Assembly (NCBI RefSeq): GCF_030269125.1
Contig: NZ_BSSM01000016.1
Location: 1 to 64,000, forward strand
Reading direction: 5' to 3'
DNA from: Streptomyces hygroscopicus subsp. hygroscopicus
GTDB lineage: Bacteria; Actinomycetota; Actinomycetes; Streptomycetales; Streptomycetaceae
Length of the DNA: 64,000 nucleotides
Below the pieces are notes generated by a model. That model ran no database searches. It was given only the letters and a program-made list of their open reading frames with translations, and was not told where the DNA came from. Each line of letters opens with the position of its first letter. Within the stretch, counting starts at the first letter, position 1. Of this stretch, positions 46,492-55,282 are shown in pieces. Position numbers and translations under genes: made by a program.

Positions 46492-47148
46492 ATGGCAGCG
46501 GACTCGTCCTCCTCGCGGCCCCCCGAACCGGAGTCGGACGTGGGAGGTGCCGCTCGTGGTGGGCGTCTGGTGCTCTGGGGGGTGGCGATCCTCTTTCTCG
46601 CCGTCAGCGTGTTCGGCGGGCATCACGGGTCGTTCCCGGCCCCCCGGGCGACCCCGGCCTCCGGGGCCAGCTCCACCGGGCAGTCGGGCGCCGCGCTGCC
46701 CCGGTCCGAGCCGACCCGGCTGCTCATCCCGAAGATCGGGGTCGACGCCCCCTTCACCCGGCTGACGCTCGACCCCTCGGGGCAACTCGACCCCCCGCCC
46801 GCGGCGAACACCAATCTCGTCGGCTGGTACGCGAAGGGCGCCGCGCCCGGCGAGAAGGGCACCGCCATCATCGCCGGGCACGTGGACACCAAGGTCTCCG
46901 CGGCCGTCTTCGTCAACCTCGACGACCTGGACACCGGCGACCGGTTCTCCGTGGAGCGCGCCGACGGACGTACCGCGAACTTCGTGGTGGACAGCTCCGA
47001 GACGTTCGCCAAGGACGACTTCCCGAGCGACCGGGTCTACGCCGACACCGCGCGCCCCGAGGTACGGCTCATCACCTGCGCGGGCGACTACGACCACGCG
47101 GCCAAGGACTACACGGACAACCTGGTGGTCTTCGCCCACCTCGTGTGA
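46492..47148 (+). CDS. Class F sortase
   Basis: A 218-residue membrane transpeptidase; ATG 46492 follows GAGGTG. One membrane segment lies at ~24-42 (GRLVLWGVAILFLAVSVFGG), then an extracellular sortase barrel: TRLLIPKIGVDAPFTRLTLD, catalytic H130 (AIIAGHVDT) and nucleophile C196 (RLITCAGDY). At the usual arginine position (Y-R-D-N in family members I know) it has KDYTDNLVV, i.e. Thr. Whether another Arg takes over is not clear. Its likely client is the Gly-rich protein upstream. The stop abuts the convergent SGNH gene. Confidence 0.92.
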   Translation: MAADSSSSRPPEPESDVGGAARGGRLVLWGVAILFLAVSVFGGHHGSFPAPRATPASGASSTGQSGAALPRSEPTRLLIPKIGVDAPFTRLTLDPSGQLDPPPAANTNLVGWYAKGAAPGEKGTAIIAGHVDTKVSAAVFVNLDDLDTGDRFSVERADGRTANFVVDSSETFAKDDFPSDRVYADTARPEVRLITCAGDYDHAAKDYTDNLVVFAHLV

Positions 47149-48315
47149 TCAGCCCCGTCCGGCCGCGAAGGCCCCGCCCGTGCCGAACGCCAGCCTCGCG
47201 AACCGCTCGCCGATCCTGCGGTGCGCGGCCGGGCCCGGGTGGAGGCCGTCGGGCAGCGGCAGTTCGGCGAAGTCGGCGTCGCCGTACAGTTCGCGCCCGT
47301 CGATGTGGAACAGCCGGTCGTCCTCGGCCGCCCGCTCGCGCACGATGCGCTCCAGCTCCGCCCGGACGACACCGAGCGTGAGCTTCCCGGCCGCGGTCTC
47401 CGCCGGGTCCCCGGCGGCCCGGAAGGCGAGCCGCCCCTCGCCGAGGGCGCCGAGGTCCCAGGCGGTGGGGCCGGGCGTGTCCTCGTGCATCGGGCACAGG
47501 ATCGGCGAGACGACGAGCAGCGGAGTGTCCGGGTGGCCCTCGCGGATGGTGTCCAGGAAGCCGTGCACCGCGGGGCCGAAGGCGCGCAGCCGCATCAGGT
47601 CGCTGTTGACCACGTTGATGCCGAGCTTGACGCTGATCAGATCGGCCGGGGTGTCGCGCAGCGCCCGCGCCGTGAACGGGTCGAGCAGCGCGCCGCCGCC
47701 GAGGCCCAGGTTGATCAGCTCCGCCCCGCCGAGGGACGCGGCGAGCGCCGGCCAGGTGGTGGTGGGGCTCGCCGCGTCGGAGCCGTGGCTGATCGAACTG
47801 CCGTGGTGCAGCCACACCTTGCGGCCCCGGTCCGCCGCGGCCTCCACCGGGGCGTCGGTGCGCAGCGCGACCAGCTCGGTGGTCTCGTTGTGCGGTAGCC
47901 AGATCTCCACGTCCTTGGGCGTGTCCGGCAGCCCGGTGAACCGTACGGTGGCGACCGGGCCCGGTGTGTGCTCCGCGGCGCCCGTGGCCATGTCGATGGT
48001 GAGGGTGTTGCCGCCGGTCGCGGTGCCGCTGCCCGCCGGGCGTCCGTCGACCAGCAGGTCGTAGACCCCGTCGGGACGCGGGGGAGCGCCGACGTAGACC
48101 CGCTTGGTCGGCAGCGTGTCCAGCTCGACGGTGGTGGCGCGGGTGCGGAACACCAGCCGTACGCCCGCGGGCTGGGACTCGGCCAGGGCCAGCTGCGGGT
48201 CGGCGCACTGGGCGCGGGCACGGGCGGGCAGCCGGTGCGGGAGCAGCCCCCGCTCGGTGCTCTCGAGGTCGAGGGCGCCGCGTACGAGGTCGGCGGTGAG
48301 GGCGGTGGTGTGCAT
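47149..48315 (-). CDS. SGNH/GDSL-family hydrolase
   Basis: A 388-residue esterase-like protein. The N-terminal ~160 residues form a beta-sandwich (LVFRTRATTVELDTLPTKRV), followed by the SGNH domain: KVWLHHGSSISHG with Ser ~174, LGLGGG (Gly block), KLGINVVNSD (Asn block) and DGLHPGPAAHRRIG (Asp/His). No signal peptide, so probably cytoplasmic; carbohydrate deacetylases share this two-domain layout. It is 34 bases downstream of a TetR gene on the same strand and probably under its control. Confidence 0.92.
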   Translation of the reverse strand: MHTTALTADLVRGALDLESTERGLLPHRLPARARAQCADPQLALAESQPAGVRLVFRTRATTVELDTLPTKRVYVGAPPRPDGVYDLLVDGRPAGSGTATGGNTLTIDMATGAAEHTPGPVATVRFTGLPDTPKDVEIWLPHNETTELVALRTDAPVEAAADRGRKVWLHHGSSISHGSDAASPTTTWPALAASLGGAELINLGLGGGALLDPFTARALRDTPADLISVKLGINVVNSDLMRLRAFGPAVHGFLDTIREGHPDTPLLVVSPILCPMHEDTPGPTAWDLGALGEGRLAFRAAGDPAETAAGKLTLGVVRAELERIVRERAAEDDRLFHIDGRELYGDADFAELPLPDGLHPGPAAHRRIGERFARLAFGTGGAFAAGRG

Positions 48316-48349
48316 CGTGTCGGCCTGGATTTCGTGGGGAGAGGTCGGG

Positions 48350-48919
48350 TCAGCGGGCGGGCCAGTTGCGCAGCAGGGAGTCCAGGGCGTCCACGATCCG
48401 CGTCCAGGACTCCCGGGAGTCGGGGGCGCTGTGCGCGAATCCGCCGGCCGACTCCAGGCTGACGTAGCCGTGGAAGACGCTGCCCAGCAGGCGCACCGCG
48501 TGGGTCTGCTCGGATTCGGGCAGGTCGTAGCCGCGCAGGATCGCCCGGGTCAGCTGGGTGTGTCGGGGACCCGCGCTCGCGGCGGCCGTCTCGGCGTCCA
48601 GCGGGTACCGGGCCGCGGTGTAGCGGCCGGGGTGGGCGAGTGCGTAGTCGCGGTAGACGTCCGCGAAGGCGCCGAGCGCCTCCTTACCGGACCGCCCGGC
48701 CAGCGCGTCGGCGCCTCGGTCGGCCAGTTCCTCCAGGGCGAGCAGCGCGATCCGCGTCTTGAGGTCCCGGGAGTTCCTCAGGTGCGAGTACAGACTGGCC
48801 GCCTTGACGTCGAACCGCCGGGCCAGTGCCGACACCGTCACCTGCTCGAAGCCCACCTCGTCGGCCAGCTCCGCACCCGCGCGGACCAGCCGCTCGGTGG
48901 TCAGACCCGCACGCGCCAT
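48350..48919 (-). CDS. TetR/AcrR-family transcriptional regulator
   Basis: A 189-residue regulator. HTH: LVRAGAELADEVGFEQVTVS then ARRFDVKAASLYSHLRNSRD. The C-terminal part (AHPGRYTAARYP...VFHGYVSLESAGGFAH) is the TetR_C_33/WHG type. ATG 48919 has GGAGG in GGGAGGAAG upstream. A dyad at 48955-48975 is the probable autoregulatory operator. It is likely cotranscribed with the SGNH hydrolase gene. Confidence 0.94.
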   Translation of the reverse strand: MARAGLTTERLVRAGAELADEVGFEQVTVSALARRFDVKAASLYSHLRNSRDLKTRIALLALEELADRGADALAGRSGKEALGAFADVYRDYALAHPGRYTAARYPLDAETAAASAGPRHTQLTRAILRGYDLPESEQTHAVRLLGSVFHGYVSLESAGGFAHSAPDSRESWTRIVDALDSLLRNWPAR

Positions 48920-48954
48920 CGACTTCCTCCCTGCTGCCTTTTGCGATTATGCGG

Positions 48955-48975
48955 TTTCCTAATGCCTTTAGGCAA
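48955..48975. promoter_or_regulatory. Probable TetR operator
   Basis: TTTCCTAA-TGCCT-TTAGGCAA: 8-base arms, 7 of 8 paired, 36 bases upstream of the TetR start, in a locally AT-rich stretch. Position and geometry fit autorepression; binding is inferred. Confidence 0.6.
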
Positions 48976-49012
48976 ACCACTATACGGCAATGGATACGTC
49001 GGGAAACGCGAA

Positions 49013-49045
49013 CGGCCGCCGACCGGAGGCTCCGGTCGGCGGCCG
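49013..49045 (-). terminator. Terminator of the GAPDH gene
   Basis: A perfect 15-base-pair stem (49013-49027 with 49031-49045) with a 3-base loop, 34 bases downstream of the GAPDH stop codon. Confidence 0.8.
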
Positions 49046-49078
49046 CTGGGGCGCCGGGGGCGGGGGTGTGGCCTGGCG

Positions 49079-50524
49079 TCAGACCGCCGTCGCCGGGTAC
49101 GTCGGGTACTCCACGCCGGACACGTACTGCACGACCCGGACGACCTGGCACGAGTAGCCGAACTCGTTGTCGTACCAGAGGTAGAGGATCGCGTTGTCGC
49201 CGTCGACCTTCAGCGCGCCGGCGTCCACGATCGAGGCGTGGCGCGAGCCGATGAAGTCGCTGGAGACCGCGTCGGGCGCCGTGGTGAAGTCGATCTGGCG
49301 CTTGAGCGGCGAGGTCAGCGAGACGTCGCGCAGGTAGTCGTGGACCTCCTCGCGGGTGGCCTCGCGGGCCAGCTGGAGGTTGAGGATCGCGATCGAGACG
49401 TCCGGCACGGGGACGCGGATCGAGCTGCCGGAGATCTTCGCCTTGAGGTCGGGCAGCGCCTTCGCCACGGCGGAGGCGGCACCGGTCTCGGTGATCACCA
49501 TGTTCAGCGGCGCGGACCGGCCGCGGCGCTCGGCCTTGTGGTAGTTGTCCAGCAGGTTCTGGTCGTTGGTGAACGAGTGGACCGTCTCCACGTGGCCGCG
49601 CAGCACGCCGTACTCGTCGTCCATGGCCTTCAGCGGCGGGACGATCGCGTTGGTGGTGCAGGAGGCGCAGGACAGGATCTGCTCGTCCGGCTTGATCGTG
49701 TCGTGGTTGACGCCGTGCACGATGTTCGGGACGTCGCCCTTGCCGGGCGCGGTCAGCACGACCTTCTCGATGCCGGGGCGCAGGTGCTTGGACAGGCCCT
49801 CGCGGTCACGCCACTTGCCGGTGTTGTCGATGAGGATGGCGTCGCGGATGCCGTACTCGGTGTAGTCCACGTGCGACGGGTCGTCGGCGTAGATCACCTT
49901 GATGGCGTTGCCGTTGGCGACGATGGTGCTGTTGTCCTCGTCCACCGTGATGGTGCCCTGGAACTGGCCGTGGATCGAGTCGCGCCGCAGCAGCGAGGCG
50001 CGCTTGACGATGTCCTGGGCGCCGCCGCCGCGCACCACGATGGCCCGCAGCCGCAGACCGTTGCCGGAGCCGGCCTTCTCGATGAGCAGGCGGGCCACGA
50101 GCCGGCCGATGCGGCCGAAGCCGTACAGCACGACATCGCGCGGCTCGCGCCGGTCGATCTTGTTGGCGCCGGTGGCACCGGCGACCGCCTCGGCGGTGAA
50201 CTCCTCGACGCTCAGGCCGCGCTCGTCGGCCTGGTGGAGGGTGGCGAGCATGCCCAGGTCGATCTGGGAGGGGCCGAGGTCCAGGGTGGTCAGGGCCTTC
50301 AGGAACGGCATCGTCTCGGTGACGGACAGCTCCTCGCCGGCGATCTGCCGGGCGAAGCGGTGGGTCTTGAGGATGCTGACCACCGACTTGTTCACCAGGG
50401 AGCGGCTGTGCAGCAGGACGGTCACGTCCCGCTCGCGGTGCAGCTTCCCGATGAGCGGGATCATCGACTCCGCGATCTCCTCGCGGTTCTTCCAGTTGGT
50501 GAACGAGTCGTCGTTGACAGTCAC
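49079..50524 (-). CDS. gap: Glyceraldehyde-3-phosphate dehydrogenase, long form
   Basis: A 481-residue enzyme. Residues ~1-128 are an extra N-terminal helical domain (REEIAESMIPLIGKLHRERD). The Rossmann domain follows (VVLYGFGRIGRLVARLLIEK), with the catalytic C289 in SCASCTTNAI and the substrate-binding end WYDNEFGYSCQVV. Canonical GAPDHs are ~335 residues and have the Cys near 150, so this is the long variant known in actinobacteria. Start GTG 50524 has a poor ribosome binding site. No glycolytic genes adjoin it; it may be gluconeogenic or stress-related. Confidence 0.95.
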   Translation of the reverse strand: MTVNDDSFTNWKNREEIAESMIPLIGKLHRERDVTVLLHSRSLVNKSVVSILKTHRFARQIAGEELSVTETMPFLKALTTLDLGPSQIDLGMLATLHQADERGLSVEEFTAEAVAGATGANKIDRREPRDVVLYGFGRIGRLVARLLIEKAGSGNGLRLRAIVVRGGGAQDIVKRASLLRRDSIHGQFQGTITVDEDNSTIVANGNAIKVIYADDPSHVDYTEYGIRDAILIDNTGKWRDREGLSKHLRPGIEKVVLTAPGKGDVPNIVHGVNHDTIKPDEQILSCASCTTNAIVPPLKAMDDEYGVLRGHVETVHSFTNDQNLLDNYHKAERRGRSAPLNMVITETGAASAVAKALPDLKAKISGSSIRVPVPDVSIAILNLQLAREATREEVHDYLRDVSLTSPLKRQIDFTTAPDAVSSDFIGSRHASIVDAGALKVDGDNAILYLWYDNEFGYSCQVVRVVQYVSGVEYPTYPATAV

Positions 50525-50751
50525 AGGTCCATCTTTCGAGCTAGGCAGCGCTCATATGATAACCACACCCTACGTGGGTCCATCAGGGGGTCCGCGGCGG
50601 GGTGGTCCGAAGACGAGTTCGGCCGGTCGGAGTAAGGGGGAGTAAGGGACTTACACCTATTTCTTGAGCAATTCCTGATTCAGGGTGGAAGTGTGTAAGA
50701 AACCCGAGTCGTGGTTTGCACGTCTTACCCGGCGTGCCCAAGGTCAACTAT

Positions 50752-51960
50752 GTGAGCACCTCCTCCGTTCCCCGGCCCGAGCCGGCCGCCCCGTCCCGCC
50801 CCGTCGGCCCCTTCGACCTGCCCCGGATCGCCCGCCGAGGGGTCCCCGAGGGGGCGGTGCCGGCCCTCGCCCTGTTCGCGGCCGTCCGGCTCGCCGGGCT
50901 CCTCGCGGTGATCGTGACCAACGCCCTGCGCGGCCGCCCGCTCCTCAGGACGCTCGCCCACTCCTGGGACTCCGGCTGGTACCTGCACATCGCCGCCCAG
51001 GGGTACGGCCACAAGATGTGGATCACCCCGCAGGGCGCCGTCCAGACCGACTGGGCCTTCTTCCCCCTCTACCCGGCGCTCATCCGAGCGCTCACCACCG
51101 TCCTGCCGTTCACCCCGGGCCAGGCCGCGCTGCTGATCGCCTGGCTCGCGGCGGCCGTGGCCGCGTACGGCGTCTACGTCATCGGACACCTGCTCCACGG
51201 CCGGGGCGTCGCCACCGCGCTGGTCGGCCTGTGGGCGGTGATGCCGCACGCCGTCGAGCTGACCATCGCCTACACCGAGTCGCTGTTCGCCGCACTCGCC
51301 GTCTGGTCCCTCTACTGCGTGCTCAAGGGCCGCTGGCTGGGGGCGGGGGCGCTGGCCGCGCTCGCGGGCCTGGCCCGGCCCAGCGGCTTCGCGGTGGCCG
51401 GTGCGGTCGTCCTCGCGGCCGCGTACGAGGCGTGGCGCGGACGGGGCCGGGTCCCGCTGGGCCTGTGGGCGGGCGCCGTGCTCGCCCCGCTGGGCTTCCT
51501 CGGCTATGTCCTCTGGGTGGGCGCCCGGGTCGGCGACCTGTTCGGCGGCTACTTCCGGGTGCAGAGCGCCTGGGGTTCCCGCTACGACTTCGGCGTGGGG
51601 GCGGCCCGCTTCGTCAAGGCGCTGCTGCTGCACGGAGGCGGTGTCGTCTACACGGTCGCGCTGCTGGTCGTGGTCGCTGGGGTGCTGCTGTTCGCGCTGC
51701 TGTGCCTGGACCGCGCCCCGCTGGTCCTGGTCGTCTTCGCCGGGGTGCTGATCCTCCTGGTGGTCGGCGGCTCGGGCTCCTTCTCCTCCAAGCCGCGCTT
51801 CCTGCTGCCGGCCTTCCCCCTGCTCATCCCCATGGCGCGGGCCCTCGTCCGGACGTGGCGGGTACGACCGGTGCAGGCGGTCCTCGTCTACGGCGCCCTC
51901 ACCCTGGTGTCGCTGTTCTTCGGCGCGTACGTGACCGCGGTGGCCCACTCCCCGCTGTGA
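50752..51960 (+). CDS. PIG-V-like membrane mannosyltransferase
   Basis: A 402-residue integral membrane protein with about ten hydrophobic segments (e.g. LALFAAVRLAGLLAVIVTNA, LLIAWLAAAVAAYGVYVIGH). HSWDSGWYLHIAAQGYG has the WDxxWY motif of PIG-V-like GT-C glycosyltransferases, with FFPLYPALIRALT following. Such actinobacterial proteins probably use polyprenyl-phospho-mannose to mannosylate envelope lipids or proteins. GTG 50752 has AAGG nearby; TTG 50716 in frame would add 12 residues. Monocistronic. Confidence 0.9.
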   Translation: MSTSSVPRPEPAAPSRPVGPFDLPRIARRGVPEGAVPALALFAAVRLAGLLAVIVTNALRGRPLLRTLAHSWDSGWYLHIAAQGYGHKMWITPQGAVQTDWAFFPLYPALIRALTTVLPFTPGQAALLIAWLAAAVAAYGVYVIGHLLHGRGVATALVGLWAVMPHAVELTIAYTESLFAALAVWSLYCVLKGRWLGAGALAALAGLARPSGFAVAGAVVLAAAYEAWRGRGRVPLGLWAGAVLAPLGFLGYVLWVGARVGDLFGGYFRVQSAWGSRYDFGVGAARFVKALLLHGGGVVYTVALLVVVAGVLLFALLCLDRAPLVLVVFAGVLILLVVGGSGSFSSKPRFLLPAFPLLIPMARALVRTWRVRPVQAVLVYGALTLVSLFFGAYVTAVAHSPL

Positions 51961-52066
51961 GCACGCGGATCCGGTGAGCGGTCGTTAAGAAGACGGTCAG
52001 GCCGCACACCCCGTGCGAAGGCCGGGAAACGGGGTAGTCGTGGGGACGCCCGAGGAAAGGACCGTC

Positions 52067-52387
52067 ATGACGACCTACCTGATCAGCGTCCCCGGCACCT
52101 TCACCGCGGGGGCCGGCGCCGACACCCGGACCCGGCTGACCCGCGCGCTGCGCCCCGCCGACCCGCACGGCACCCGGATGGGCAGCAGCGAGGACCTCGA
52201 CGTGCTCAGCGTCAACGACGACAACACGTTCACCCTTCGCCTGACCGTCGAGGCCGACACCGGCCCGCACGCTGAGGAGGAGGCCCGCAGGCTCGCGGAC
52301 TCCGCCCTGCGCGGCGCGGGCCTGGACGAGCGCAGCGCGCCGCTGGGGCCCGCGGTGATCACCGGCATCGACTCCGGGGCGGGCTGA
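52067..52387 (+). CDS. Conserved hypothetical protein
   Basis: A 106-residue soluble protein; ATG 52067 follows GAAAGGA. It starts MTTYLISVPGTFTAGAGADT and looks like an alternating beta/alpha fold (FTLRLTVEADTGPHAEEEAR, then LADSALRGAGLDERSAPLGP). I recognise no named domain. It sits alone between the PIG-V-like gene and a phosphatase gene. Confidence 0.72.
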   Translation: MTTYLISVPGTFTAGAGADTRTRLTRALRPADPHGTRMGSSEDLDVLSVNDDNTFTLRLTVEADTGPHAEEEARRLADSALRGAGLDERSAPLGPAVITGIDSGAG

Positions 52388-52516
52388 GGCCGCCGTGCCG
52401 CCGGGCCGCGCCGAGTTTGGTCAAAATAGGTAAAATCTAGGCGTTCGCCGCTGATGGGGCAGCTGTCTTCTTCGGAGGCGGCCGTCCCGAGGGCACCTCC
52501 CGCCGGAAGTGAACCG

Positions 52517-53347
52517 ATGCCCCGCAAGCGCTCCACCGATGACGGCGACGAACTGCTGGCCAGGCTCGGTTCGCTCACCGCCCAGGCGCGCGAACGCGCG
52601 GAACTCCAGCGCACCCAGGTCGAACTGGCCATCGCCCTGCAACGCGGCATGCTGCCCCGGGAACTGCCCACCGCCCCCGGACTGCACCTGGCGGTGCGCT
52701 ACGCGCCCGCCTGCCACGGCCTCAACGTGGGCGGCGACTGGTACGACGCCTTCACGCTGCCCGACGGACGGATCGGGCTCGCCATCGGGGACGTCCAGGG
52801 GCACAACATCGAGGCCGCCGCCTTCATGGGCCAGGTCCGGGCCGGACTGCGCGCCCTCGCCTTCGCCACCGGGGAGCCCGGCGAACTGCTCGCCCGCACC
52901 AACGACCTGCTCGTCTCCCTCGGCAGCGACCTCTTCGCCACCTGCACCTTCCTGCGCCTCGACCCGGCCACCGGCGAGCTGGAGAGCGCCCGCGCCGGCC
53001 ACATCCCCTTCGTATGGGCCACGGCGGACGGCAAGTCCGGCGTCGTCGACGACGAGGGCGGGCCGCCGCTCGGCATCCAACGGGGCATCGACTACCCGGC
53101 CACCCGGCACCGGCTGACCAGCGGCGGCGTGTTCGTGCTGCTCACCGACGGCGTGGTGGAGGGCCCCTCGCTGGCCGTCGAGGACGGCCTTGAGCAGGTC
53201 GTCCGCCTCGCGGGCATAGCCGCGGTCGCGGGCCTGGAAAGCCAGGCGCTGGCCGCGGCCGTGATCAAGGGAGCGGAGAGCGTCGGTCACGAGGACGACG
53301 CGGCGGTACTGGTCGTGGGCCTCGACAGGCCGGAGGCGCGGCCGTAG
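52517..53347 (+). CDS. Cytoplasmic PP2C-type (SpoIIE) serine phosphatase
   Basis: A 276-residue protein consisting almost only of the phosphatase domain: a short helix (RERAELQRTQVELAIALQRG), GGDWYDAF and GDVQGHN (metal-binding Asp), RAGHIPFVWA, LLTDGVVEGP and GHEDDAAVLVVG. ATG 52517 has GGAAG at good spacing; ATG 52454 is in frame. It probably dephosphorylates an anti-sigma antagonist. An AT-rich stretch at 52418-52438 (TTGGTCAAAATAGGTAAAAT) is the likely promoter. Confidence 0.92.
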   Translation: MPRKRSTDDGDELLARLGSLTAQARERAELQRTQVELAIALQRGMLPRELPTAPGLHLAVRYAPACHGLNVGGDWYDAFTLPDGRIGLAIGDVQGHNIEAAAFMGQVRAGLRALAFATGEPGELLARTNDLLVSLGSDLFATCTFLRLDPATGELESARAGHIPFVWATADGKSGVVDDEGGPPLGIQRGIDYPATRHRLTSGGVFVLLTDGVVEGPSLAVEDGLEQVVRLAGIAAVAGLESQALAAAVIKGAESVGHEDDAAVLVVGLDRPEARP

Positions 53348-53896
53348 CCCCGAAACGGGACCGCGGTGGCCGTCCCGTGCCGCGCCTCCCGGCCCGCCCA
53401 CGGCTACCGCTCCCGGTGTCACCGCGACGTGGACCGCCCTCGCGGCCGTGTCCCCCGGCCCGCACGCGACCACGGACCACGCCGGCGATCGCCGGCGTGC
53501 CACCCGGTCCGGCCAAGGCAACGGCTCCGGGCCCGGAACCCCGTGGTTCCCGGACGTGCCTACGCCCTCGGCTCCTGTCCCGCCCACGGTCGTGTCCTTC
53601 GTCCCTGCTCACGGCTCCGGCTCGGCGGCCCCGCGCGGCCGCGGCCGTAGCGCGGACGCAGCTCCCCTCCCGTCCTGCCCTCGGCTTCCGATTCCGTCCT
53701 GCCGTGGAGCTCCGGGACCCGACCTCGGTCGTCGTCGCCCTGCTCGCGGCCGCACGCCGCCCTGGGCGCGCCTCTCTTCCTCCGGCCGGTGCCGTGGTCC
53801 TCGGTCCCGGTCATCGACGGCCCCGGCTCCGAAAGTCAGCCGGAGGGGCGGGCCCCGGGCGGTCTCGCCTCGCCGAGGCGGGCCGGGCGGTGTGAG
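53348..53896. other. Intergenic region, low complexity
   Basis: 549 bases with no supported gene; open frames are Pro/Arg/Ser-rich and lack a ribosome binding site or family resemblance. The inverted pair CGCCGGCGATCGCCGGCG near 53481 could form a hairpin that ends the phosphatase transcript. Confidence 0.45.
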
Positions 53897-54931
53897 ATGG
53901 CAGCTGTGGTGGGTATCGCGGAACTGCGCCGGCCGGGCGGCTACGTCGTCCAGGTGTTGGCCGTCGCGGCCCTCTACTACGGCTCGGGACGGCTCGGCCT
54001 GCTGCGCGAGCTGTCCGTGGAGAACGCCGTCTTCACCCCGATCTACCCGCCGACCGGCGTCTCCGTCGCCGCCCTGCTGATCCTCGGCATCGGCTGCTGG
54101 CCCGGCATCACCCTCGGCGCGCTCGGCGTCATCGTGTCCATCTCGCCCCCCGGCCCCGACCTGGTCGGCATCCTGTTCGGCAACACCGCCGCCCCGGTGT
54201 GCGCGGCGATCCTCCTGCACTGGTCCCGCTTCCGCATGGACCTGAGCCGGTTCCGGGACGGCGTCGCCCTGGTGTTCCTGGGCGCGCTGGCCGCCATGAC
54301 GATCAGCGCGACCATCGGCGTCGGCATGCTCGTGCTCATGGACAAGCTGGCCGCACACGCCTTCTGGACGGTGTGGCTCGCCTGGTGGGTCGGGGACGCG
54401 ATGGGCGTCCTGCTCGTCACCCCGCTGCTGCTGTTGCTGCGCGGAATCCACCGGCCGCTGTCCCTGCGCCGGTGGAGGGAGGCGACCGCGCTCACCGTCA
54501 TCGCCTGCGTACTCGTCCCCGTGGCCGCGTACAGCTCGATCAGCCTGCTCTTCCTCGTCTATCCGCTGATCATCTGGGCGGCGCTGCGCTTCGAGCTGGC
54601 GGGCGCCGTGCTCTGCGCGCTGTTCACGTCGGTGATGGCCACCATCGCCGCCACGGACGGCAGCGGCTCCTTCCAGGGGCTCAGCCCGATCGAGACCATG
54701 GCCAAGCTCCAGGCGTTCAACGGGACGATGGCGCTCACCGCGCTCCTGATGTCGGCCCTGATCACCGAGCAGCGCAACACCCGCCGCTCGGTGGAACAGG
54801 CATGCCAGGAACTGATGGAGGTCCTCGAACACCTGACCACCGGCGACGCCCCGGTGCCCCGGCCGCAGGCGGACGCCGACGACAAGGGCGGCGGCGACGA
54901 CACCGGTGGCCGCTCAGGGCCCACCCGCTGA
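53897..54931 (+). CDS. MASE1-domain membrane sensor protein
   Basis: A 344-residue integral membrane protein, mostly one MASE1 domain of about eight segments: YVVQVLAVAALYYGSGRLGL, FTPIYPPTGVSVAALLILGI (the family-typical PPTG), FGNTAAPVCAAILL, WVGDAMGVLLVTPLLLLL. A short helical, charged tail follows (~305-344). MASE1 normally precedes a kinase or GGDEF output domain; here none is attached, so any output would be a partner. ATG 53897 has only a moderate ribosome binding site. Confidence 0.9.
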   Translation: MAAVVGIAELRRPGGYVVQVLAVAALYYGSGRLGLLRELSVENAVFTPIYPPTGVSVAALLILGIGCWPGITLGALGVIVSISPPGPDLVGILFGNTAAPVCAAILLHWSRFRMDLSRFRDGVALVFLGALAAMTISATIGVGMLVLMDKLAAHAFWTVWLAWWVGDAMGVLLVTPLLLLLRGIHRPLSLRRWREATALTVIACVLVPVAAYSSISLLFLVYPLIIWAALRFELAGAVLCALFTSVMATIAATDGSGSFQGLSPIETMAKLQAFNGTMALTALLMSALITEQRNTRRSVEQACQELMEVLEHLTTGDAPVPRPQADADDKGGGDDTGGRSGPTR

Positions 54932-54945
54932 GGTGGGCCGGTCGG

Positions 54946-55149
54946 TCAGTTGTGCCGGTGCGGCTCTTCGCCGCCCCGCTGCGCCGAGCCCCTGTTCCTG
55001 GAGCTGCGCTCGGCGATGTCGCGGGGTGTGGGGGTCGGTGTCGGCGAGTTGCCGGACGACTCGGCGGCGCGTCGGCGCTCCGCCTCGTGCCGGCGGTTCG
55101 TGGTCCGTTGGTCCTGTCGGCCCTGACGCTGGTCGTCGCGTTCGTTCAT
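54946..55149 (-). CDS. Small charged hypothetical protein
   Basis: A 67-residue, highly charged protein (MNERDDQRQGRQDQRTTNRR, then SGNSPTPTPTP), probably disordered. ATG 55149 lacks a strong ribosome binding site. I include it because I recall small proteins of this composition in streptomycetes and no competing ORF overlaps it; the coding call is uncertain. It converges on the MASE1 gene and diverges from selA. Confidence 0.45.
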   Translation of the reverse strand: MNERDDQRQGRQDQRTTNRRHEAERRRAAESSGNSPTPTPTPRDIAERSSRNRGSAQRGGEEPHRHN

Positions 55150-55282
55150 ACGACGCCGGGTACCCCCGCCCCCGGCCGCCGCAACGTCCCCCGGCGTGTC
55201 GAACGGCCGCCCCGGGGCACTGGGAGACGATGGACGGACCCCGCCAGGGGCGGCGCGGGCCGGACCGGAGGGACAGGGCGGC

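Noticed and set aside
53377..53895. Plus-strand ORF between phosphatase and MASE1 genes
   Set aside because: Pro/Arg-rich low complexity without ribosome binding site or family resemblance.
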